Assembly (NCBI RefSeq): GCF_004123295.1
Contig: NZ_SDMK01000001.1
Coordinates: 62,001 to 126,000, forward strand
DNA length: 64,000 nt
DNA from: Silvibacterium dinghuense
Lineage (GTDB): Bacteria; Acidobacteriota; Terriglobia; Terriglobales; Acidobacteriaceae
Direction: 5' to 3'
The notes beneath the pieces were generated by a model. That model did no database searches and had not been told where the DNA came from. It was given only the letters and a program-made list of their open reading frames with translations. Position numbers and translations under genes: made by a program. The stretch's first letter is position 1, and every line of letters starts with the position of its first letter. Below, piece after piece: positions 18,163 through 26,522 of the stretch.

Positions 18163-19589
18163 AGATGTGGTCGGGGCGTTTTCGCGAGCCCCTGAATGCA
18201 ACGTTCGATCATTGGCAGCGCTCGTTCCGCTTCGATCAGGCGCTGCTGGCCGATGAGTGCGCGGCGAGCAAGGCTCACGCGCATGCGCTGGCGGCTGCCG
18301 GCATCCTGACCGCGGCGGAGTTTGCCACGATCACGACCGGGCTCAACGAGCTGGTGACAAAGTACGGAGAAGAATCCGCGGCGCAGAAGATCGATTTCGA
18401 CGCCGAGGATATTCATCACTTCGTCGAGTTGAAGCTGGTGGAAGCGATCGGCGACCTGGGCCTGAAGCTGCACACCGGGCGCAGCCGCAACGAGCAGATC
18501 GCAACCGACCTGCGGCTCTTTGTGCGGCGGCAGATCAGCGTGATTCTTGCCGATCTCGCGGCCTGGGCGGGTGCGCTGGTAGAGCAGGCCGAAAAGGCCG
18601 GCGACGCGGTGATGCCCTCCTACACGCACCTGCAGCGCGCAGAGCCTGTGTTGGTGGCGCACTGGCTGCTCGCATACGTGGAGATGATCCTGCGCGATGC
18701 AACGCGCCTCGAAGATTGTGCACGACGCTTGAACTACTGCCCGCTCGGGTCGGGTCCGATTGCGGGCGCGACGCTGGCGCTCGACCGCACCATCGCTTCG
18801 CGCGAACTGGGCTTCACGGCTCCGACGGCGAACAGCATGGATGCAACGAGCGATCGCGACTTTGTGCTGGAGTTTCTGCAGGCTCTGACCATGATTGGTC
18901 TGCATGCGAGCCGCTTCAGCGAAGAGATCACGCTGTTTGCCACGGCGGAGTTCGGCTTTGTCGAGCTACCTGAGGCTTTCTCGACCGGATCGAGCGCGAT
19001 GCCGCAGAAGAAGAACCCCGACCTGACGGAGCTGATCCGCGCCAAGGTGGGACGGCTGAACGGCGCGGCGCAGACGGTAACGCTGCTGGTGAAGGGCCTG
19101 CCGCTGGCCTACAACAAAGACATGCAGGAGACGCAGGAGCCGGTCTTCGAAGCTTCGCGCACGGCGCACATGCTCACTTCCCTGCTGGGTGCATTCACCG
19201 CGGCGCTGACGTTCCGCACCGATCGGATGAAGATCGCATGCGAGATCGGCTACCTGAATGCGATGGCTGCGGCGACGTACCTGGTCTACAAGGGCGTTCC
19301 TTTCCGCAAGGCACACGAGAAGATCGGCAATGCGGTGCGGTATGGTCTCGATCATGGCAAGGAGCTGGGCGAGCTGACGCTCGAGGAGCTGAAGCAGTTT
19401 GGACCTGAGTTCGAGGCAGACTTCTTCGAAGCAGCTTCGCTCGAGGCCACGCTCGACTGCCATGACGTGATCGGCGGCACGGCGCGGGCACGCGTGAAGG
19501 CTGCGCTCAAGGATGCAGCGGCGCGCGTAGAAGCATTGGCGGCAAGCGGTGCGGCGAAGGAGGAGGAGCTGAGCCATGCGGGTGCGTAA
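18159..19589 (+). CDS. argH: Argininosuccinate lyase
   Basis: 476-residue member of the fumarase/aspartase superfamily that splits argininosuccinate to arginine and fumarate. MWSGRF opens the protein, SRNEQIATD and HLQRAEPV line the active site, and GSSAMPQKKNPD is the superfamily signature. GTG 18159 overlaps the argF TGA (GTGA). The partner synthetase argG is not in this window. The last 14 bases overlap the next gene. Confidence 0.96.
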   Translation: MKMWSGRFREPLNATFDHWQRSFRFDQALLADECAASKAHAHALAAAGILTAAEFATITTGLNELVTKYGEESAAQKIDFDAEDIHHFVELKLVEAIGDLGLKLHTGRSRNEQIATDLRLFVRRQISVILADLAAWAGALVEQAEKAGDAVMPSYTHLQRAEPVLVAHWLLAYVEMILRDATRLEDCARRLNYCPLGSGPIAGATLALDRTIASRELGFTAPTANSMDATSDRDFVLEFLQALTMIGLHASRFSEEITLFATAEFGFVELPEAFSTGSSAMPQKKNPDLTELIRAKVGRLNGAAQTVTLLVKGLPLAYNKDMQETQEPVFEASRTAHMLTSLLGAFTAALTFRTDRMKIACEIGYLNAMAAATYLVYKGVPFRKAHEKIGNAVRYGLDHGKELGELTLEELKQFGPEFEADFFEAASLEATLDCHDVIGGTARARVKAALKDAAARVEALAASGAAKEEELSHAGA

Positions 19590-20097
19590 GGCTCGGCTTC
19601 ATGACGCAACCAATATCTACGAGCTGGTGAACAGCCTTTCGGGCGATGGCACCCTGCTGCGGCGCGTTTTCGCAGAGATTTGCGAAAACGTGCGTGATTT
19701 CACAGTAGCGGAAACAGACTCGGGGGTCTTCCTTGGGTGCGGCGCGCTGCATCTTTACGGGCCGCATCTTGCCGAGGTGCGGTCCATCGTCGTGAAGCCC
19801 GAGGCCAAGGGCCAGGGCGCGGGCGGCCGCTTGCTGCAAGCGCTGCTGGATGAGGCCGAGGATCACGGCGTGGGCTGCGTGTGCCTCTTCACGCGCATTC
19901 CGGATTTCTTCTTCCGCTATGGCTTTCGCGAAGTGGAAGACCGGGCGGCGCTGCCGGACAAGATCTTCAAGGACTGCCAGAACTGCCCGCGGCTCTATCG
20001 CTGCGACGAAGTGGCAATGGCGCGCGGGAACCTGCCTCGGGTTTCGATCCTGGGACCACGCGTGCAGGCGGAACAGCTGGTACGACTGACTGGATAA
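19576..20097 (+). CDS. argA: Short-form N-acetylglutamate synthase (GNAT family)
   Basis: 173-residue GNAT protein. VRSIVVKPEAKGQGAGGRLL is the acetyl-CoA site, and FYRYGF-like FFRYGF plus the cysteine-rich tail KDCQNCPRLYRCDE are typical of the short, kinase-less N-acetylglutamate synthases of several phyla. It overlaps the end of argH by 14 bases, which supports a place in arginine synthesis. It would supply N-acetylglutamate for the first step, alongside the distant argJ at 40024. A GNAT of other specificity cannot be excluded, but the cysteine tail and context make that unlikely. Confidence 0.85.
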   Translation: MRVRKARLHDATNIYELVNSLSGDGTLLRRVFAEICENVRDFTVAETDSGVFLGCGALHLYGPHLAEVRSIVVKPEAKGQGAGGRLLQALLDEAEDHGVGCVCLFTRIPDFFFRYGFREVEDRAALPDKIFKDCQNCPRLYRCDEVAMARGNLPRVSILGPRVQAEQLVRLTG

Positions 20098-20169
20098 GCT
20101 GCTGCGCGCAGAGCGGGACTGGCCGTCCAGGCGAATCGCCTTCGGCACTGGCTCCCGCTGGTCGCGTAT
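20098..20169 (+). repeat. Family B repeat, copy B2 (after argA)
   Basis: Begins directly after the TAA of argA: GCTGCTGCGCGCAGAGCG, then an inserted GGGACTGGCCGTCC hairpin-like piece shared with copy B3, then CGCCTTCGGCACTGGCTCCC and GCTGGTCGCGTAT. It is more diverged than B1 and B5 but in the same orientation relative to its upstream gene. Confidence 0.75.
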
Positions 20170-20270
20170 GCGGTATGAACCTTCCCCCCAAGCAGAGCTT
20201 GGGGGGCACTCGTGTCTTCTCTGTACGCCATCCACTACACCCCATCCCCTATTCCCTGTACCCTGCATGT

Positions 20271-21017
20271 ATGAACTGGAAGCTCGAACTTGCCCTGGCC
20301 TCGTGTGCGCTGCTTGGACTGCGGCATGGGTTTGATTACGACCACCTGGCGGCAATCTCCGATATCACGGCGGTGCAGAAGAGCTGGAAGCAGGGCATGC
20401 GGCTGGGCGTGACGTATGCTCTTGGCCATGCCATGACCGTTGTCGTGCTGGGGGCGCTGGTGGTGATGCTGCGCATTCCGCTGCCGACCCGGCTGGATGA
20501 CTGGACAGAGCGGCTGATCGGAGCGACGTTGATTGTACTGGGTATCGGGGTGGTGGCAAATCTGGCCCGCCGCTCGCATTCGCATCGCGCCATCCAGAGC
20601 CGGTGGGCGCTGCTGATCGGCGGTGCGCAGTACGCGTGGTGGCGGCTGCAGCGGATCTTCGACAGCCACGCGGCAAAGCCCGCACCCTTCGCATGGAATT
20701 ACAACGGCAGCTCAGTGTTCGCCATCGGCGTGCTGCATGGACTTGGCGCGGAGACTCCGAGCCAGCTGATGCTTTTCCTGCTGGCGGCGAGCCTGGGCGG
20801 AACGCTGCATGGCTTTCTCGGACTGATTGCCTTTGCCGCGGGGCTGGTGACGATGAATACGCTGATGACGGCGGGACTGGGCGGCATCTTCGGCGCCGGA
20901 ATGCACCGTCCGACGGTGTATCGCTGGACCGCAATCGCGGGCGCGGTCTACAGCCTGGGCATCGGCATCATCTTTCTGCTTGGATCTTCGAACCGGCTTC
21001 CTCCCCTGGGGGGATAA
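20271..21017 (+). CDS. Nickel/cobalt transporter (NicO/NiCoT-like)
   Basis: 248-residue membrane protein. RHGFDYDHLAAI in the second helix matches the HX4DH metal signature of the NiCoT/UreH family, and LHGLGAETPSQ is the second conserved His motif, equivalent to HGxxxE in related proteins. About six membrane helices are visible. The frame is open well upstream; ATG 20271 starts a credible first helix, although no Shine-Dalgarno is clear, and ATG 20176 is an alternative. Whether nickel, cobalt or another metal is moved cannot be read from the sequence; no urease or hydrogenase gene is nearby. Confidence 0.82.
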   Translation: MNWKLELALASCALLGLRHGFDYDHLAAISDITAVQKSWKQGMRLGVTYALGHAMTVVVLGALVVMLRIPLPTRLDDWTERLIGATLIVLGIGVVANLARRSHSHRAIQSRWALLIGGAQYAWWRLQRIFDSHAAKPAPFAWNYNGSSVFAIGVLHGLGAETPSQLMLFLLAASLGGTLHGFLGLIAFAAGLVTMNTLMTAGLGGIFGAGMHRPTVYRWTAIAGAVYSLGIGIIFLLGSSNRLPPLGG

Positions 21018-21115
21018 AAGCCATACAACAGCATTCGCAGCAAATCTTTCTGTCCCCACACAACGACGTTGCATGCGCCTGAATCCAATGCGCACAGAGA
21101 AGGAGCAGGAAACGG

Positions 21116-21670
21116 ATGCATTGGACAGGGGCGTTTGTCCTTCTGTTGTTCGCTGTACTCGTAACAGGAATACTGCTGACTCTGCTGCACCTGACGCGGC
21201 TGGGGAAGCTGGTCCACGAAGGTATTCCTGACCGGCCAAGGCGGCGGATGTTTCTCGCAGCGTTAAGCTTTTTTGTCACGTTCGCGGGCGTGCGCCTGCT
21301 GGTTCGGTGTATCACTCACCACGTCGGCCCATTCGGCTGGGTGATGATGGGCGGACGGCATATCCACCACCTGGTGTGGGGCATCTTCATCCTGCTGGCA
21401 GTGGGCTATGCGTGGATGGCCGAATGGGGCAGCGGCACGAGCGCAGTTTCCATCTTCTGGAGCCGGTTCTTTGCGATCCTGTACGGTGTCGGCGCGGCGC
21501 TGACACTGGATGAATTCGCGCTATGGCTGAACCTTGCCAATGATTACTGGTCGCCGCAGGGGCGCGAGAGCATCGATGCGGTGATCCTCTTCGGTGCGCT
21601 GCTTGCGGCCGGGGCATGGGGCGCTCCGCTGTTCCGGCGCAGACAGAAGAAGGGATCGGCTCCCCAATAA
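21116..21670 (+). CDS. Conserved integral membrane protein, function unknown
   Basis: 184 residues with about five membrane helices. The most striking segment is GGRHIHHLVWGIF, a His-rich motif in a helix seen in conserved hypothetical membrane proteins of several phyla, and LTLDEFALWLNLANDYW, which has acidic residues in another helix. These could form a metal or heme site, but that is a guess. AAGGAG precedes ATG 21116 by about 10 bases. It lies 98 bp after the Ni/Co transporter gene on the same strand and may be cotranscribed. Confidence 0.75.
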   Translation: MHWTGAFVLLLFAVLVTGILLTLLHLTRLGKLVHEGIPDRPRRRMFLAALSFFVTFAGVRLLVRCITHHVGPFGWVMMGGRHIHHLVWGIFILLAVGYAWMAEWGSGTSAVSIFWSRFFAILYGVGAALTLDEFALWLNLANDYWSPQGRESIDAVILFGALLAAGAWGAPLFRRRQKKGSAPQ

Positions 21671-21741
21671 ATCACCGATCAACACGAGAAGATCGCGGAT
21701 GAAATCGGCAAGAATACCGCGTCTTGTGCGATAACAGCAGG

Positions 21742-22656
21742 GTGGAGCTGAAACACCTACGATCGTTCGTCGCAGTGGCCGAAGAGTTGAGCTTCGTGCG
21801 TGCGGCCGGTATGCTGCATCTCTCGCAGGCAGCGCTGACCGAGCAGATTCAAAAGCTGGAACAGGAACTGGGCGTGCAACTGTTCCTGCGCGACAAGCGA
21901 AGCGTGGCCCTGACCGAGCCCGGAGCGATCTTTCTGACAGAGGCACGGGCTACGCTGGTACGGGCACAGCAAGCCGTAGAGCGCGTTCAGAAGGCCGCAC
22001 GCGGCGAGACCGGACGGCTGCGTATCGGCTTTGTAAGTTCGGCTGCGCTCGAGATCGTGCCAGGGATTGCGCTCGCATTCCGGCATAAATTCCCAGACAT
22101 CACATTGGATCTGACCAACATGCGCACCAGCATGCAGGTGAAGCGGCTGCTGGCCGGCACTCTGGATGCAGGCTTCGTGCGGCTGCCACTGGCGCAGCCG
22201 CAGCTCCTCACGACAATCGTGCATCGCGAGCCCTTTGTTCTGGCGCTGCCGGAGGATCATCGTCTTGCACAGTCGAAGAGTATCCAGCTCGGAGATTTTC
22301 GCGACGAGAAGTTCGTCAGCTATGGGCGGCGATGGGCACCGGGTTTCTTCGACGCGATGATGCAGATGTGTACGCGCGAAGGCTTCAGCCCGGAGATCGT
22401 ACAGGAGACGGGCGAGATGTACACGACGATGGCGCTGGTCGCCGCCGGCGTAGGCGTGGCCATCCTGCCTCGATCGGTGGCGCTGGCGCCGTCGCAGGGC
22501 GTGGCGGTGAAGCCGCTTCCCAAGTCTGTCGGCACCTCGGAGATCGCCATGGCAGTGCGCCGGAGCGGATGGACTGCGTTGATCGAGCATTTTGTCGAAA
22601 CAGTGGATGAAGTGCTCCGGGAGGACAATCGCATGCCCAATTTGGTGAACCGGTAG
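21742..22656 (+). CDS. LysR-family transcriptional regulator
   Basis: 304 residues. The N-terminal helix-turn-helix reads ELKHLRSFVAVAEELSF followed by LSQAALTEQIQKLE; the rest is the periplasmic-binding-protein-like effector domain (GRLRIGFVSSAALEIVPG). GTG 21742 begins the canonical MELKHLRSF; TTG 21724 would add six residues without similarity. The nearest target is the bicupin gene 142 bp downstream, which has a T-N11-A palindrome before it. LysR regulators more often act on divergent genes, so this tandem arrangement is only suggestive. The inducer is unknown. Confidence 0.88.
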   Translation: MELKHLRSFVAVAEELSFVRAAGMLHLSQAALTEQIQKLEQELGVQLFLRDKRSVALTEPGAIFLTEARATLVRAQQAVERVQKAARGETGRLRIGFVSSAALEIVPGIALAFRHKFPDITLDLTNMRTSMQVKRLLAGTLDAGFVRLPLAQPQLLTTIVHREPFVLALPEDHRLAQSKSIQLGDFRDEKFVSYGRRWAPGFFDAMMQMCTREGFSPEIVQETGEMYTTMALVAAGVGVAILPRSVALAPSQGVAVKPLPKSVGTSEIAMAVRRSGWTALIEHFVETVDEVLREDNRMPNLVNR

Positions 22657-22669
22657 CGGTCTGCGCCAT

Positions 22670-22686
22670 ATTCGGACAATCCGAAT
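22670..22686. promoter_or_regulatory. Candidate LysR operator before the bicupin gene
   Basis: ATTCGG-ACAAT-CCGAAT is a perfect 6-bp-arm palindrome with the T-N11-A core of LysR sites, 13 bp after the regulator stop codon and 112 bp before the bicupin ATG. Seen in sequence; the pairing with the LysR protein is inferred. Confidence 0.5.
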
Positions 22687-22798
22687 ACTGGCTTCGGAAG
22701 ATACGACTGGACCATTGAGCCCCATTCCTTCTCCAATAGCTGTGTGAGGACGCATCGCCTGCGAGCATGCAGAGCGCGTCCAGCGCAAGGAGAAGACA

Positions 22799-24061
22799 AT
22801 GAAAGAGCTGACGGCAGAGAAGGACGGATTGGAAGGCGTATCACGACGGAGCTTTCTTGGTGTAGGCTCGGCCGCATTGGCAACCGCCGCAGTGGCGGGA
22901 TTCACGGCGCATGCGCAGGAAGCATCGGCAGGGCAGAAGCCAGGCGGCCCGACCAGCGATCCTGGGCCGGAGAATCGCGGCCTGCTGGAACTGAACTCAA
23001 ACGTGAACATGCCGCCTGTGACCGACCACGGCGATACCGGCCCGCTCTGGTACTCCTTCGACCTGGCGCGCAAGCGCATGGAAAAAGGCGGCTGGACACA
23101 CCAGGTAACGCAGCGCGAACTGGCCCCATCGAAGGATCTGGCCGGGGTGAACATGCGCCTGACAGCAGGCAGCTTTCGCGAGCTGCACTGGCACACTGCG
23201 AATGAATGGGCCTTCATGGAATACGGCAATGCGCGCGTTACGGTGCTGAACCCGGACGGGACCATGTTCATCGACGATGTGAGCGAGGGCGACCTATGGT
23301 TCTTCCCGGCTGGCTACCCGCACTCGATCCAGGGCCTGGGACCGGATGGCTGTCAGTTCCTGCTGGTCTTCGACGAAGGCAACTTCTCCGAGGACAATAC
23401 CTTCCTGCTCTCAGAGACCGTGGCACACACCCCGCCCGAGGTGCTGATGAAGAATTCGAATCTGACCATGGAGGAGATCGCGCGGTTACCCAAGGAACAG
23501 CTCTACATCTTCCCGGCCGAGCTGCCGAATTCGCTGGCCTCGGACCGCGCCTCTATTGGCGGCGCAAGCGTACGGGCTCCGCAGCAGTACACCTTCAAGA
23601 TGACGGCGATGGAGCCGACGGTAAAGGGGCGCGGCGGCGAAGTGCGCGTGGTGGACTCGAAGAACTTCCCGGCAAGCTCGACCATCGCGGCCGGCCTGGT
23701 GCGTCTGAAGCCGGGCGCGATCCGCGAATTACACTGGCATCCGAATGCTTCGGAGTGGCAGTTCTGGCTGGCTGGCAAAGGCCGCATGACAGTGATGATG
23801 CCTGAGGGTAGGGCCCGCACCGTGGACTTCCGCGCCAACGACGTGGGCTTTGTGCCGGCCGTTGCGGCACATTACATCGAAAACACCGGCGATACCGACG
23901 TGCTGTTCCTGGAAATGTTCAAGACCAGCCAGTTCCAGGATGTTTCGCTGAACAACTGGATCCGGCGCATGCCTCCGGAGATGGCGCAGGCACACCTGAA
24001 TCTAAGCGAAGCAACACTGCGAAAGATTCCGGCAGAGAAGCAGGAGATCATCGCCGGTTAA
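22799..24061 (+). CDS. Secreted bicupin, oxalate decarboxylase family
   Basis: 420 residues. A Tat-type leader (SRRSFLGVGSAAL) and mature N-terminus point to export. Two cupin domains each carry the Mn-binding motif: RELHWHTANEWAF and RELHWHPNASEWQFW. The N-terminal domain has a lid loop SEDN at the place of the SENS lid of Bacillus OxdC; the lid Glu, the proposed proton donor for decarboxylation, is kept. Likely reaction: oxalate to formate and CO2, in the periplasm. AAGGAG precedes ATG 22799. No formate dehydrogenase or oxalate transporter is adjacent. Confidence 0.88.
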   Translation: MKELTAEKDGLEGVSRRSFLGVGSAALATAAVAGFTAHAQEASAGQKPGGPTSDPGPENRGLLELNSNVNMPPVTDHGDTGPLWYSFDLARKRMEKGGWTHQVTQRELAPSKDLAGVNMRLTAGSFRELHWHTANEWAFMEYGNARVTVLNPDGTMFIDDVSEGDLWFFPAGYPHSIQGLGPDGCQFLLVFDEGNFSEDNTFLLSETVAHTPPEVLMKNSNLTMEEIARLPKEQLYIFPAELPNSLASDRASIGGASVRAPQQYTFKMTAMEPTVKGRGGEVRVVDSKNFPASSTIAAGLVRLKPGAIRELHWHPNASEWQFWLAGKGRMTVMMPEGRARTVDFRANDVGFVPAVAAHYIENTGDTDVLFLEMFKTSQFQDVSLNNWIRRMPPEMAQAHLNLSEATLRKIPAEKQEIIAG

Positions 24062-24083
24062 ACAGGTCAGATCGCGAACGGCG

Positions 24084-24117
24084 AAGCTCGGCGGAGAAAT
24101 CCGCCGAGCTTTGTTTT
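24084..24117 (+). terminator. Rho-independent terminator of the bicupin gene
   Basis: A 12-bp stem (AAGCTCGGCGGA with TCCGCCGAGCTT, GAAA loop) followed by TTGTTTT, 22 bp after the stop codon. Confidence 0.9.
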
Positions 24118-24123
24118 ATGAAC

Positions 24124-24618
24124 TTACTTCGAGGGAACCGTACCACCATAAACAGCGGGCTCGCCGAGGCTGCCAGCCCTGGGCAGATGGCGAATGTAGA
24201 GAACCATCTTCCACATATCGTCATCGGCGAAGACACCTTCGGACGGCGGCATGCCGGAGGGCCCGATGCCGTGCTGGATGATCCACTTGAGCTGGCCGTC
24301 CGTGTAACTCTGCACCTCGGAGGAAGCGAGCGATGGGACCGGCGGGTCGATCATTGCAGCAAAGGGAACACCCGTGTTCTGGCCATCGAGACCGTGACAG
24401 ACCATGCAGTACTGGGTGAAGGCCTGCTTGCCGTCATCGATGTTCGAAGCCGTAGCCGGAAAGGGATTGCGATCGTGCTTTCCTCCGACGGTGATGTGGT
24501 GCTTGACCCAGTTCACGGTGTGGGTCTGCGCAGGACCGGGCTTCCCTGCCTTGCAACCGGCGAGGGCGGCGAGGGCAAGAAGCGCGGCAACATGGGCGAA
24601 AGAGGGGCGCGAGGTCAT
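24124..24618 (-). CDS. Lipoprotein c-type cytochrome, one heme
   Basis: 164 residues. A lipobox (LAALAGC) ends the signal peptide near residue 22, so the protein is probably anchored to a membrane on its periplasmic side. CMVCH near residue 71 is the single heme c site, and GMPP about 50 residues later gives the axial Met. It lies 15 bp after the CuA-protein gene on the same strand, so the two proteins are probably made together and may exchange electrons. No heme-copper oxidase subunit I is encoded nearby. Confidence 0.88.
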   Translation of the reverse strand: MTSRPSFAHVAALLALAALAGCKAGKPGPAQTHTVNWVKHHITVGGKHDRNPFPATASNIDDGKQAFTQYCMVCHGLDGQNTGVPFAAMIDPPVPSLASSEVQSYTDGQLKWIIQHGIGPSGMPPSEGVFADDDMWKMVLYIRHLPRAGSLGEPAVYGGTVPSK

Positions 24619-24633
24619 GCGTCCGTAGCAGGA

Positions 24634-24993
24634 TTACTTGTCGACGACGTGGACGGTGAGCAGCATCTTGCCGTGGCCCGAGCCACAGAAGACACCGCAC
24701 TTGCCTGTGAAGTCGCCGGTCTGCCCGGGGGTGATGGTCTGCTCGGCCTTTTCACTGCCCATGGCCTTGATGTTCACACCGAGGCCATCGATTTTGAGGC
24801 TGTGCGCAACGTCATCGGAGTACATGACGAGCGTGACCGGCTCGCCCTTCTTGAGGGTGAGCTGATCCGGGACGAAGGCATAGCGCTTGGCATGCACTTC
24901 GATGGTGCGGGGTTCCGCACGAAGAAAGGGCGTGAAGGCGAAGGCCGCGGCAAGAACAACGGCGGAGAAGGCTTTGACAGCGTTACGATTCAT
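24634..24993 (-). CDS. Small secreted CuA-type cupredoxin
   Basis: 119 residues with a signal peptide (about 1-26). The mature part is a single cupredoxin domain with CGVFCGSGHGKM: Cys-x3-Cys-x3-His-x2-Met, exactly the dinuclear CuA motif of cytochrome oxidase subunit II and N2O reductase. An upstream His in DVAHSLKID completes the ligand set. The transmembrane helices of a normal subunit II are absent. ATG 24993 was chosen because it starts the signal peptide; the frame stays open to 25188 without similarity. Together with the cytochrome c downstream it looks like a soluble electron-transfer pair, or a shuttle to nitrous-oxide or oxygen reductases encoded elsewhere. Confidence 0.85.
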   Translation of the reverse strand: MNRNAVKAFSAVVLAAAFAFTPFLRAEPRTIEVHAKRYAFVPDQLTLKKGEPVTLVMYSDDVAHSLKIDGLGVNIKAMGSEKAEQTITPGQTGDFTGKCGVFCGSGHGKMLLTVHVVDK

Positions 24994-25127
24994 GGATTCT
25001 GAACTCAAGGTCTTCCTTGCTCCAGCATAGATGGGACGAAGCGATTCCGGAAACGAAAACCGTGCCAGCCGGGAAGGAGTGACCACGCGATGAAGATTTC
25101 GCAACCTGCAACGCGGCCTATCGCCCT

Positions 25128-26474
25128 CTAGATCAGCGATATCCCCATGGCCAGCAGCAGCGCGGTGACGGAGATGAGCGTCTCGCAAACAGACCAGGTC
25201 TTGATGGTGTCGACGACACTCATATCGAAGTACTCCTTCACCAGCCAGAAGCCGCCGTCATTCACGTGCGAAAAGATGACGGAACCCGCTCCGGTGGCGA
25301 CGGCCAGCAACTCCGGCCGGACACCGGCAGCATGCGCAGCGATGGGGGCGACAATGCCGGCGGCCGTGGTCATGGCGACCGTCGACGAACCGGTGGCGAT
25401 GCGCAGAAGCGCAGCGAGAAGCCAGGCCAGCAGTAATAGCGGCACGTGGCTACCAAGCGCCACTCCGACAATGGCGTGCGAAACTCCGCTGTCCTGAAGG
25501 ATGCGGCCGAAGCCACCGCCCGCGCCGACGAGCAGCGTGATGGTCGCAGTGGGAGCGAGACACTCGTTGGTAAAGCGAAGGATGGTCTCACGTGTGAAGC
25601 CGCCCACGCGTCCGAGGGTAAAGAAACTGACGAGAACGCCGATGAGCAGGGCGATGTCGTCGTTGCCAATGAAATGAAGAGCCTGGTTTACGCCGCTGCC
25701 TGGCGCAGTAAAAGCATCCGCCCCACTGCCGACAAGCATGAGCAGCACAGGCGCGAGAATGGTGAACAGCGTAAGTGAAAACGATGGCAGACGGCGGCCG
25801 GGGTCGCGTTCGGCGAACTGCGCAGCCATGGGATTCTCATGCGAGAGACGGATGCGCGGCGCAATGATCATTGTCCAGAGCGGACCAGCGATGATGGCCG
25901 CAGGAATGCCGATAGCAAGCGCGAAAAAGATGGTGCGGCCAATATCGGCGTGATACGCGGTCGCGGCGAGCATGGCGGCCGGGTGCGGCGGCACGAGCGC
26001 GTGATCGACCGAGATGCCTGCAACCATGGGCAACGCGACAAAGACGAGCGAGCGGCCGGTGCGCCGGGCAACGGTATAGGCAATGGGAATGAGCAGAACG
26101 AAGCCGACCTCAAAAAACGCAGGCAGACCGACGATGAGGGCGATGACCATCATGGCCCAGTGCACGCGCTTTTCGCCAAAGAGACGGATGAGAGTGAAGG
26201 CGATCTGATCGGAGCCGCCGGACTCGGCCATCATTTTGCCGAGCATGGTGCCGAGCGCTACCACGACGGCGATATGTCCGAGCGTGTTGCCGACGCCGAC
26301 CTCGAAGGAGTGCACGATGTCCACCGCGGGCATGTGCACCGCGAGCGCGAGGCCGAGCGAGGCGAGCAGCAACGTGATGAAGGGGTTGAGCCGGAAGACG
26401 GCGATGAGCACGACGAGCGCCACCACGGCGACGAGCGCCGAGAGAAGCAAAAAGAGGCTATGCGGATCGATCAT
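25128..26474 (-). CDS. GntP-family permease (gluconate or D-serine type)
   Basis: 448 residues with 11-13 membrane helices. GLPAFFEVGFVLLIPI, ALPMVAGISVDHALVPPHPA and FSHVNDGGFWLVKEYFD are conserved in GntP, DsdX and related symporters. The family moves gluconate, or D-serine in DsdX. Given that the three neighbouring genes all point to D-amino acids, import of D-serine or similar compounds seems more likely than gluconate, but sequence alone does not decide. It follows the ridA-like gene by 48 bp. The ribosome-binding site is weak. Confidence 0.87.
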   Translation of the reverse strand: MIDPHSLFLLLSALVAVVALVVLIAVFRLNPFITLLLASLGLALAVHMPAVDIVHSFEVGVGNTLGHIAVVVALGTMLGKMMAESGGSDQIAFTLIRLFGEKRVHWAMMVIALIVGLPAFFEVGFVLLIPIAYTVARRTGRSLVFVALPMVAGISVDHALVPPHPAAMLAATAYHADIGRTIFFALAIGIPAAIIAGPLWTMIIAPRIRLSHENPMAAQFAERDPGRRLPSFSLTLFTILAPVLLMLVGSGADAFTAPGSGVNQALHFIGNDDIALLIGVLVSFFTLGRVGGFTRETILRFTNECLAPTATITLLVGAGGGFGRILQDSGVSHAIVGVALGSHVPLLLLAWLLAALLRIATGSSTVAMTTAAGIVAPIAAHAAGVRPELLAVATGAGSVIFSHVNDGGFWLVKEYFDMSVVDTIKTWSVCETLISVTALLLAMGISLI

Positions 26475-26522
26475 CGGGGGCGTCGTGTCTCCGGCAGAAG
26501 TGAAGCGCTATGGCGAAATTGT

